Shown: in pieces, positions 6,742 through 11,944 of the stretch
Layout of the letters: each line of letters opens with the position of its first letter
Numbering within the stretch: position 1 is the stretch's first letter
NCBI GenBank assembly: GCA_903924005.1
Contig: CAIXZV010000283.1
Location: 1 to 11,944, forward strand
Source of the DNA: an uncultured Chloroflexota bacterium
Lineage (GTDB): Bacteria > Chloroflexota > Limnocylindria > Limnocylindrales > CSP1-4
Reading direction: 5' to 3'
DNA: 11,944 nucleotides
Notes under the pieces: generated by a model
Told to the model about the DNA's origin: nothing
Seen by the model: the letters and a program-made list of their open reading frames with translations, nothing else
The model's database searches: none
Made by a program: the position numbers and the translations under genes

Positions 6742-7977
6742 ATGGACGACTTGATCGCAACTCTGCGCACCCGCGGCAGCTTCAACCCAGATGCTCCGCT
6801 TCCCGCCGCTCCCATGCCCTGGGACTACATGCCCACCCCAACCCATCGTGATGGGCCGCCCTGGGCAACGGCGGAGATGATTGCGGCCGAGCCTGCGCTG
6901 GTCGCGCGAGTTGGGGCCCGGGTTGTCGCGGCTGGTGCTGCCGCCGCTCTGGCTGCTGCCATCAGGGAGGCTGCGGTTGCGGGCCTGCCGGTGGTGGTCA
7001 CCGGCTGCGGCACGTCCGAGCACGCGGCAATGGGCGTTGCGGCAATCCTGCGCGACGGCTGGCGTGCAGCTGGGCTGCCAGGCGCTGGGCCGGCAGCGGC
7101 ACAGGCGTTCGAGCTTGCGCTGGATCCGCCCGCGGGTGGCCTGGTGATTGGCATCAGCCACGAGGGCAGCACGGGCGCCACGATGGCGGCGATGGACGCG
7201 GCGCGGGCGCTCGGGGCGAGGACGGCGGCCATCACCGGCAGCGCCCACTCCCCCATCGGCGGGCACGCGGACATCATCCTCGAGACCGTGGAGATGGACC
7301 GCAGCTGGTGCCACACCGTCGGGTACGTGTCACCGCTGGCGGCGGCGACGGTGACCGCTGGGATCCTTGCCGGCGGGACGCCAAATCCTGACAAGCTTCG
7401 AGTCCGATTGCTGGCAGGCATCGACGCCACGGCCGGTGGGCGCGCCGACGCCATCGGCGCCGCAATTGCCGCCTCGACACACCTGCTGGTGCTGGCGTCG
7501 GGCATGGACCGCGTCACGGCGCGGGAGTTCGCGCTCAAGGTTGAGGAGGCGGCCTGGGTCCCCTCCTCCGTGCGCGAGCTGGAGACGTTCCTCCACGGGC
7601 ATCTGCCGGCCACCGGCTCGGACACGTCGCTGGTGCTTGTGCTCACAGAGCGCGACAGCCTTGACGTCCGGGCCGCGCGCGCCTGTCAGGCGCTGGCCGC
7701 AGCTGCAGTCACGGGCATCCGTCCTGCGGCCATCCTTGGCGCTGATGCGGCCGCCCTGATCCCAGCGTCGCTGACGCCTGCCGGCAGGATCGTCATCCCC
7801 GAGGGTTCCACCATGCCCGGCGCACCCGCGTCGCTGCTCGGCGCGGCGGGGCCCCTGCAACTCGTGACGCTGGCCGTGGCGGCCGCCCGCGGCACAAACC
7901 CGGATCCCATCCGCCGCGACAACCCCGTGTACCTGCGGGCGGCCGAGGTGGCCGACGCTCCTGCGCCCACCGCGTAA
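6742..7977 (+). CDS. Tandem SIS-domain protein (GlmS isomerase-domain/AgaS-like)
   Basis: This 411-residue protein has two sugar-isomerase (SIS) domains and no glutaminase domain. SIS1 shows VVVTGCGTSEHAAMGVA (84-100) and the phosphosugar-binding loop ISHEGSTGAT (138-147), followed by AAITGSAHSP (162-171). SIS2 shows LLVLASGMDRVTAREFALKVEEAA (248-271) and ELETFLHGHLPA (279-290), equivalent to the GlmS segment containing the conserved Glu and His-Gly. Such proteins isomerise or deaminate amino-sugar phosphates, or act on fructosamine-type substrates. The exact substrate is not evident. The first ~45 residues (Pro-rich, ending at DGPPWATAEMI) precede the fold. It starts 69 bp after sodX but appears to have its own promoter, so a functional tie to sodN/sodX is not implied. 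The last codons and the TAA lie in the first unit of a 29-bp tandem repeat. Confidence 0.85.
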   Translation: MDDLIATLRTRGSFNPDAPLPAAPMPWDYMPTPTHRDGPPWATAEMIAAEPALVARVGARVVAAGAAAALAAAIREAAVAGLPVVVTGCGTSEHAAMGVAAILRDGWRAAGLPGAGPAAAQAFELALDPPAGGLVIGISHEGSTGATMAAMDAARALGARTAAITGSAHSPIGGHADIILETVEMDRSWCHTVGYVSPLAAATVTAGILAGGTPNPDKLRVRLLAGIDATAGGRADAIGAAIAASTHLLVLASGMDRVTAREFALKVEEAAWVPSSVRELETFLHGHLPATGSDTSLVLVLTERDSLDVRAARACQALAAAAVTGIRPAAILGADAAALIPASLTPAGRIVIPEGSTMPGAPASLLGAAGPLQLVTLAVAAARGTNPDPIRRDNPVYLRAAEVADAPAPTA

Positions 7978-8039
7978 CGGCCGACGCTCCTGCGCCCACC
8001 GCGTAACGGCCGACGCTCCTGCGCCCACCGCGTAACGGC
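7950..8039. repeat. 29-bp tandem repeat, three copies, overlapping the end of the SIS gene
   Basis: Units begin at 7950, 7979 and 8008, with a further 3 matching bases to 8039. The copies look identical. Unit 1 encodes the final ADAPAPTA and the TAA stop; units 2 and 3 are non-coding duplicates. Because 29 is not a multiple of 3, the three TAA triplets (7975, 8004, 8033) fall in three different frames. Confidence 0.95.
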
Positions 8040-8048
8040 AAGCCGCCC

Positions 8049-8180
8049 GGCGGGTGAACGGTTCCGCGCCGAGACGTTTCACCCCTCTGGCAGCGCGCTT
8101 GTTGCGCCGAAACGCCTCGCCGCGTGACAAACCGTGCATGGCGCGGGTGGATCGTTCCGGGACGGAACCGTTCACCCGCC
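8049..8180. repeat. 18-bp perfect inverted repeat around a 96-nt core
   Basis: GGCGGGTGAACGGTTCCG (8049-8066) is the exact reverse complement of 8163-8180. The core contains an imperfect inner pair: CGTTTC at 8075-8080 with GAAACG at 8109-8114, extended by GAG/CTC. No transposase and no clear flanking target duplication are visible. This fills most of the 251-bp gene-free stretch 7978-8228 between convergent genes; I see no credible ORF in that stretch. The structure could be folded RNA, a recombination remnant or a miniature inverted-repeat element. Confidence 0.8.
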
Positions 8181-8193
8181 ACACGGGTGAACG
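8169..8193 (-). terminator. Stem-loop downstream of the LLM oxidoreductase gene
   Basis: CGTTCACCCG (8169-8178) and CGGGTGAACG (8184-8193) form a perfect 10-bp stem with a 5-nt loop, 35 bp past the minus-strand stop at 8229. There is no U-run on either strand. It could work in both directions between the convergent genes. The left arm can alternatively pair with 8051-8060. Confidence 0.45.
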
Positions 8194-8228
8194 TTGCACC
8201 GCCAGGAGCACGGCACCCCGGGCGCTCC

Positions 8229-9188
8229 CTAGCCGAACAGGTACTCGGCCGCCTCGTCGATCATCGCGAGGTCGCGCGGCAGGAAGTCCTGCAGCACGAT
8301 GCGCTCGGCGCCAGCTGCCGCAAACGCCGCCACCTGCGCTCGGGCCTGGGCCGGCGTGCCGTGGATCCAGCGCGGGCGGCGCTCCGCAAGCCACGCTTCG
8401 GCCGCGTCAGCGGCTCCCATGGCGCGCAGCAGGTCCGCCTCGCGTGCCGCAACACCCGCCTCGTCGCGGGCCACCACGACACCCGCCATCACCGAATGGA
8501 CCAGCGTGGCCGGATCGCGTCCCACGGCAACGCACGCCTGGTCAAGCGCGGCAAACTTGGCCACGGCGGCTGAGGGTGTGGTGGACGAGAGGTTGAACTC
8601 GTCCGCGTAGCGTGCGCTAATCCGGTAACCGCGAGGCGTCCCCTGCCCGCCCGTGATGATCGGGATGCTGCGGCCCGCCCGCCCTGACAGCGTCGAGGGC
8701 TTTGGCCGGACCAGCGCATCGGCCACCTGGTAGTGCTGCCCGGTGAAGGACCAGCCGTCGGGTCCGTCCCAGAGCCCGCGCAGGATCTCCAAGGCTTCCT
8801 CCAGGCGGTCCGCACGCTCGCTCATCGGCGGGAACCCGAATCCATGGGCCAGGTGCTCATGCTCGTTCCAGCCCGCGCCGATACCCACTTCTACGCGGCC
8901 ACCGCTCATCTCGTCAACCGTCGCTGCCACCTTGGCAAGGTTGCCGGGGTGCCGGAACAGCACGGGCGACACGAGCGTGCCCAGACGGATGGTGGTCGTC
9001 TCGCGGGCAAGCCCGGCCAAAACCGCCCAGGCATCGGTGGTGGGCTGCGCTGAACCGCCAGGAAAGCTGTCGTAATGATCGGAGCGGAGGAGCGCCTCAA
9101 ACCCGGCCGCCTCAGCACGCAGCGCAACCGCCAACTGCTCGTCATAGGTCAGACCCTGCTGGGGCTCGATCATCAGCGCGAAGCGCAC
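8229..9188 (-). CDS. LLM-class (luciferase-like) F420/flavin-dependent oxidoreductase
   Basis: This 319-residue TIM-barrel oxidoreductase of the bacterial luciferase-like superfamily is probably F420-dependent. Features in order: MRFALMIEPQQGLTYDEQL (1-19), AGFEALLRSDHY (28-39), IRLGTLVSPVLFRHPGNLAKVAATVDEMSGGRVEVGIGAGW (67-107), the cofactor-side region EHEHLAHGFGFPPMSERADRLEEALEIL (109-136), IPIITGGQG (175-183) and a C-terminal helix-strand GAERIVLQDFLPRD (293-306). The frame extends to 9236. The GTG at 9188 is chosen because CCTCC on the plus strand (GGAGG on the coding strand) stands 7 nt upstream and the family N-terminus starts there. It is divergent from the MarR gene across 86 bp with overlapping promoters, so it may be a detoxifying or modifying enzyme in the same regulon. 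The substrate is unknown. Confidence 0.9.
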   Translation of the reverse strand: MRFALMIEPQQGLTYDEQLAVALRAEAAGFEALLRSDHYDSFPGGSAQPTTDAWAVLAGLARETTTIRLGTLVSPVLFRHPGNLAKVAATVDEMSGGRVEVGIGAGWNEHEHLAHGFGFPPMSERADRLEEALEILRGLWDGPDGWSFTGQHYQVADALVRPKPSTLSGRAGRSIPIITGGQGTPRGYRISARYADEFNLSSTTPSAAVAKFAALDQACVAVGRDPATLVHSVMAGVVVARDEAGVAAREADLLRAMGAADAAEAWLAERRPRWIHGTPAQARAQVAAFAAAGAERIVLQDFLPRDLAMIDEAAEYLFG

Positions 9189-9195
9189 AGGACAT

Positions 9196-9200
9196 CCTCC
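9196..9200 (-). promoter_or_regulatory. Shine-Dalgarno fixing the GTG start of the LLM gene
   Basis: GGAGG on the minus strand lies 7 nt before the GTG at 9188. It excludes the longer frame beginning at 9236. Confidence 0.7.
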
Positions 9201-9230
9201 GGCTCGGTCACGGCGGGGTGCGCGCGACCC

Positions 9231-9280
9231 TTGCATTTGACAGAACTATTCACTTGCCGTAAATACTTCACTTGATGCAA
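9231..9280. promoter_or_regulatory. Overlapping divergent promoters and MarR operator candidates
   Basis: This is an AT-rich island in otherwise GC-rich sequence. On the plus strand TTGACA (9237-9242) is followed after 17 bp by TAAATA (9260-9265); AATACT (9262-9267) is an alternative -10 box at 7 nt from the ATG at 9275. On the minus strand TTTACG (9263-9258) is followed after 17 bp by TCAAAT (9240-9235), facing the LLM gene. TTCACTTG occurs twice as a direct repeat (9249-9256, 9267-9274). TTGCAT (9231-9236) and ATGCAA (9275-9280) are an inverted pair enclosing everything. MarR proteins usually bind beside their own gene, so these repeats are the natural operator candidates. Confidence 0.6.
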
Positions 9281-9868
9281 ACAACTATCGCCACCGAGGC
9301 CGAGAGCAACCCCGCAGACGACAGCCACAGGCTGGGCGCCGAGACGGTGCTTGCAGACTTTGGCCGCGTCTTGGGCTCGTCTCGCTGCGCCGGATCCCAG
9401 CGGCTGGTGCGGCTGGGCATCAGCATGACCCATTTCCACGTTCTGACGCTGCTCCGTCACCACGACGCGATGCCGATGGGCAGGCTTGCCGAGATCCTCG
9501 ACGTGTCGCTGTCCAACGCAACCGGCGTTATCGACCGGATGGAGGAGCGCGGCCTCGTGGAGCGCGTCCGCGTCCCCGATGACCGGCGCATCGTCATGGT
9601 CAAGCCCACCCAGCCGGGCCTCGACCTTGTTGACGAGGTTGAACTCGTCAAGAGCGAGGTCATGACACGGGCGCTGGGGAGGCTTGATGCCGACCAGTTG
9701 GACCGTCTGACGGTCGCTGTGGCAGACCTCCGAGCGGCCATCGAAGGGGAGATGGCGCAGTACCCCGAGAACTACGGCGCGCTTGGCGGCTGCAGCCATG
9801 ACGGCCAGCCACACGCTCAACACGCCCACCACGGGCATCACGCGTTGCCCACGACACCCACCTCCTAG
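9275..9868 (+). CDS. MarR-family transcriptional regulator with His-rich C-terminal tail
   Basis: The 197-residue protein carries a winged helix-turn-helix at about 50-115. The helix region is MTHFHVLTLLRHHDAMPMGRLAEILDVS, the recognition helix is SLSNATGVIDRMEERGLVER (78-97) and the wing is RVPDDRRIVMVKPT (99-112). Helices at 117-165 form the dimer region. After the fold comes an unusual tail (173-190) with one Cys and seven His residues, including HAHHGHH, which could bind metal. A TTG at 9272 is directly before the ATG at 9275. No Shine-Dalgarno is present, and the promoter position implies a leaderless mRNA. The exporter gene follows 71 bp downstream on the same strand, the usual arrangement for a repressor of efflux that releases DNA when ligand binds. 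Whether the ligand is an organic compound or a metal cannot be read from the sequence. Confidence 0.9.
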   Translation: MQTTIATEAESNPADDSHRLGAETVLADFGRVLGSSRCAGSQRLVRLGISMTHFHVLTLLRHHDAMPMGRLAEILDVSLSNATGVIDRMEERGLVERVRVPDDRRIVMVKPTQPGLDLVDEVELVKSEVMTRALGRLDADQLDRLTVAVADLRAAIEGEMAQYPENYGALGGCSHDGQPHAQHAHHGHHALPTTPTS

Positions 9869-9927
9869 TCCACCAGTCCAATCCGGCCGCGTGTCGGAAC
9901 CCGCTGCGCAAACGGCAGCCAACCACG

Positions 9928-9933
9928 AAAGGA
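9928..9933 (+). promoter_or_regulatory. Shine-Dalgarno supporting a TTG start of the exporter
   Basis: AAAGGA lies 6 nt before the TTG at 9940. The in-frame ATGs at 9949 and 9955 would be 15 and 21 nt away, so TTG is the better start. Confidence 0.6.
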
Positions 9934-9939
9934 ACGTCC

Positions 9940-11670
9940 TTGGAAGCCATGCCCATGGGGCACGACGACGCCCCCGGCCACACCCTCGCGTCGCTCAACC
10001 TGAACCATCGCGCCAAGATGGAGATCCTCGTCGCGATCATGCTGGGGCTCTTCCTGGGCGCGCTTGACCAGACGATCGTCAGCGTGGCGCTGCCCACCAT
10101 CGTGACCGAGCTTGGCGGTCAGGCGCTCCTGACCTGGACCATCACGATCTACCTGCTCGCGTCCACCATCACCGTGCCGTTCTACGGCAAGCTTTCCGAC
10201 CTGTACGGACGGAAGCCGCTGCTCATGTTGGGCATCGGGCTGTTCCTGATTGGCTCCGCGCTGTCCGGCCTGAGCCAGAACATGACCCAGCTGATCGTGT
10301 TCCGCGGCATCCAGGGCCTCGGCGCCGGCGCGCTGTTCCCCATTAGCCTCGCGGTCATCGGCGACCTGTTCACCCCGGCCGAGCGCGGCAAGTACCAGGG
10401 TCTGTTTGGCGCCGTCTTCGGCCTCAGCTCCGTCATCGGCCCGCTCCTCGGCGGCTTCCTGACCGAGCATGCGTCGTGGCATTGGATCTTCTACGTCAAC
10501 CTGCCCGTGGGCCTCGTGGCCCTCTACGTCATCTGGCATCTGCTGCCAAATGTCCGCCGACCCGGTGCCTCGCACAACCTGGACTTCCTTGGCGCAGGCA
10601 TCTTCACGCTGGGCGTGGGTTCCCTGCTTGTCGGCCTCACCAACAAGCAGTCCGCAGACTGGGGCACCTTCCAGGTGGGCGGCCTGATCCTCATCGGGCT
10701 CGCGCTCGGCGCGTTGTTCGTGTTCGTGGAGTCGCGGGCCAAGGAGCCCATCGTCCCGCTGGGCCTGTGGCGTGACCGGACGTACGCGACGTCCGTCTTG
10801 GCAACCTTCCTCATCAGCTTCGGCTTCTTCGGGGCTGCGGTGTTCCTGCCGCAGTGGTTCCAGTTCGTGCAGGGCGCCACACCCACCAACTCGGGTCTGT
10901 ACACCCTGGCTCTGCTCGCCGGGCTGATCATCAGCTCGGTGGTATCCGGGATCCTCGTGTCCAAGACCGGGCGCTACAAGATCGTGATCATGACGGGCCT
11001 TGTGCTGATGGCCATCGGGCTGCTCCTGATGTCCAACATCCGCGCTGACACGCAGCTGCCCATCCTGTGGGTCTGGATGTTCATCACCGGTCTGGGGATC
11101 GGGCCCACGCTGTCCGTGTTCACCATCGTGGTCCAGAACGCGGTCCCGGTCCGGGCCCTCGGCGTCGCCACGTCCAACCTGACGTTCTTCCGCCAGATCG
11201 GCGGCTCCGTGGGTCTGGCGCTGCTGGGCACCATCTTCGGCAACCGGCTCACGTCGGAGCTGCCGGTCCAGCTGGCGCCGCTGGCGCCAAAGCTCATCGC
11301 AGCCGGGGTGCCACCGCAGGCGCTCCAGAGCCTCGGCGGCGGCCAGGCAACCAGCCTGGTTGAGGTGGGCAAGGACCTCGGCACGACGCTCCTCGCGGCA
11401 ATCCCGGAGCCAATCCGAACCCAGGTCAAGCCGTTCATCGGCGACATCGTCTTCGGCATCCACCAGTCCTTTAGCATCGCGATTGCCGAGGTCTTCCTCA
11501 TCGGGGTTGGCACCACCGTTGTGGCCCTCTTGGTCGCGGCCTTCATGCGCGAGATCCCGCTGCGCACAACGCTGGCACCACGCCAGCCGGGCGTCGCGGG
11601 CGCGGAGGCAGCCGTCAGCGCTGACTTCCTCGAAGAAGGCATCGTCGAGGCTGACCCCTCCATCGACTGA
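9940..11670 (+). CDS. MFS exporter, DHA2 (EmrB/QacA) family, 14 TM helices
   Basis: This 576-residue proton-driven multidrug exporter sits in the cytoplasmic membrane. Family motifs are clear: LDQTIVSVALPTI (42-54) in TM1, GKLSDLYGRKP (83-93, motif A), RGIQGLGAGALFP (122-134, motif B) and GPLLGGFLTEHASWHWIFYVN (167-187, motif C). The following hydrophobic segments fit 14 helices. A long non-membrane loop lies at about 436-505 between TM13 and TM14, as is usual for this family. The N-terminus before TM1 is short and His-containing; the C-terminal tail is acidic (about 545-576). Position behind the MarR gene suggests repression relieved by a toxic substrate, and co-regulation with the divergent oxidoreductase is plausible. 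No membrane-fusion (EmrA-like) partner is seen in the window, consistent with a stand-alone pump. The drug specificity is unknown. Confidence 0.94.
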   Translation: MEAMPMGHDDAPGHTLASLNLNHRAKMEILVAIMLGLFLGALDQTIVSVALPTIVTELGGQALLTWTITIYLLASTITVPFYGKLSDLYGRKPLLMLGIGLFLIGSALSGLSQNMTQLIVFRGIQGLGAGALFPISLAVIGDLFTPAERGKYQGLFGAVFGLSSVIGPLLGGFLTEHASWHWIFYVNLPVGLVALYVIWHLLPNVRRPGASHNLDFLGAGIFTLGVGSLLVGLTNKQSADWGTFQVGGLILIGLALGALFVFVESRAKEPIVPLGLWRDRTYATSVLATFLISFGFFGAAVFLPQWFQFVQGATPTNSGLYTLALLAGLIISSVVSGILVSKTGRYKIVIMTGLVLMAIGLLLMSNIRADTQLPILWVWMFITGLGIGPTLSVFTIVVQNAVPVRALGVATSNLTFFRQIGGSVGLALLGTIFGNRLTSELPVQLAPLAPKLIAAGVPPQALQSLGGGQATSLVEVGKDLGTTLLAAIPEPIRTQVKPFIGDIVFGIHQSFSIAIAEVFLIGVGTTVVALLVAAFMREIPLRTTLAPRQPGVAGAEAAVSADFLEEGIVEADPSID

Positions 11671-11694
11671 CCGTCCCCTCCGGCACCCCGACAG

Positions 11695-11728
11695 CCCGGC
11701 TCGCGGCGTCCCCTGCAGCCGGGTTGTT
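11695..11728 (+). terminator. Possible terminator after the exporter gene
   Basis: CCCGGCT (11695-11701) pairs with AGCCGGG (11717-11723), and TTGTT follows. The 15-nt loop is long and the T-tract is short, so this is a moderate candidate. It lies 24 bp past the exporter stop and before the next gene. Confidence 0.45.
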
Positions 11729-11741
11729 CGATTCGGCGAGG

Positions 11742-11747
11742 TACCAT
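11742..11747 (+). promoter_or_regulatory. Possible -10 box for a leaderless transcript of the last gene
   Basis: TACCAT stands 7 nt before the ATG at 11755, where there is no Shine-Dalgarno. It is identical to the box before the CYTH start. No clear -35 box is present. Confidence 0.35.
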
Positions 11748-11754
11748 CGGGCGC

Positions 11755-11944
11755 ATGGCCAACCTGCTCCCCTACCGAGCCGCACTGGTGGCGCCCGGCG
11801 CCGACGCCGGCGCCGCTGACGCTGTGTGGCGCGGCACCATGCCGTTGGCTGACCTACCTGCGGGGTCGATGCGCCGGGTCTCCTTCGGCGACCTGGACAT
11901 CCTGCTTGCCCACACGGAGCGCGGGCTTGTCGCCGTGGACGATC
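11755..11944 (+). CDS. Probable Rieske [2Fe-2S] ferredoxin-like protein (3' truncated)
   Basis: The open frame gives 63 residues before the window ends. After a short leader (MANLLPYRAALVAPGADAG) the pattern VWRGTMPLADLPAGSMRRVSF, then GDLDILLAHTERGLVAVDD, matches the first strands of Rieske-type ferredoxins. In these proteins a segment of the form LADLPxGxxxxV(x)n(L/V)xLxxxxxGxxAxDD comes just before the first cluster-binding C-x-H. That motif lies beyond the edge, so the cluster ligands cannot be confirmed. Members pass electrons to oxygenases or other redox enzymes. It is separated from the exporter by a terminator-like stem and seems to have its own promoter. Confidence 0.6.
   Translation, partial: MANLLPYRAALVAPGADAGAADAVWRGTMPLADLPAGSMRRVSFGDLDILLAHTERGLVAVDD

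Noticed and set aside
5239..7314. 691-codon open frame on the minus strand
   Set aside because: It lies antisense to the APH, sodN, sodX and SIS genes, has no recognisable motif, and is explained by high-GC codon bias removing stops from the opposite strand.
7950..8039. CRISPR array
   Set aside because: The 29-bp units abut each other without spacers, and the first unit is coding sequence of the SIS gene. It is a plain tandem duplication.
8049..8180. Insertion sequence or confirmed MITE
   Set aside because: No transposase, no convincing target-site duplication and only one copy in the window. It is kept as an inverted repeat of unknown origin.
8138..8232. Small ORF starting ATGGCGCGG in the repeat spacer
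   Set aside because: No Shine-Dalgarno or -10 box, no recognisable product, and it runs through the inverted-repeat arms into the antisense of the LLM gene.
7330..8394. 354-codon open frame on the minus strand
   Set aside because: It is antisense to the SIS gene and passes through the tandem and inverted repeats and the end of the LLM gene; no domain is visible.
9865..11463. 532-codon open frame on the minus strand
   Set aside because: It is antisense to the exporter gene, whose family motifs are unmistakable. The antisense product is a low-complexity charged sequence rich in Gln, Glu, Asp and Arg.

Overview
The window is a GC-rich bacterial chromosome segment with no rRNA, tRNA, CRISPR or insertion sequence that I can see. 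It holds 11 complete or nearly complete protein genes plus a clipped gene at each end. The strong G/C bias at third positions, frequent GTG/TTG starts, a PknB-type kinase/PP2C pair, a luciferase-like F420-type oxidoreductase, a nickel superoxide dismutase and several apparently leaderless genes suggest Actinomycetota or Chloroflexota (for example a Limnocylindria-like lineage). The sequence alone does not settle the phylum.

Layout. 1-130: the C-terminal end of a membrane protein. 160-2132 (+): a PP2C-type phosphatase overlapping a membrane-anchored PknB-like Ser/Thr kinase, which together form a reversible phosphorylation module. 2160-4597 (-): a secreted CAP/SCP-domain protein followed by a CYTH (triphosphate tunnel) protein. 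4785-5588 (+): an aminoglycoside-phosphotransferase-fold protein, divergent from the CAP gene across a spacer with a near-perfect 16-bp palindrome. 5713-6672 (+): nickel superoxide dismutase (sodN) and its maturation protease (sodX), separated by a strong hairpin that covers the sodX start codon. 6742-7977 (+): a tandem SIS-domain sugar isomerase-like protein, whose 3' end has been duplicated into three 29-bp tandem copies. 7978-8228: a gene-free spacer with long inverted repeats. 8229-9188 (-): an LLM-class oxidoreductase, divergent from a MarR regulator (9275-9868, +) with a His-rich tail. The regulator is followed by a 14-TM DHA2-family drug exporter (9940-11670, +). 11755-end: the N-terminus of a probable Rieske ferredoxin.

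How the parts work together. SodX is expected to remove the SodN propeptide and expose the His1-Cys2-Cys6 nickel hook. The MarR protein probably controls itself, the exporter and perhaps the divergent oxidoreductase from one compact, repeat-rich promoter region. The kinase and phosphatase should counteract each other. The most unusual points are non-coding: the hairpin over the sodX start, with sodN and sodX in the same frame and no stop between them except the sodN TGA; the 29-bp repeat; the four-part GGGTGAA/TTCACCC array; and a recurring TANNNT box 6-7 nt before start codons that lack a Shine-Dalgarno. I see no clearly new multi-gene defence or biosynthetic system here.
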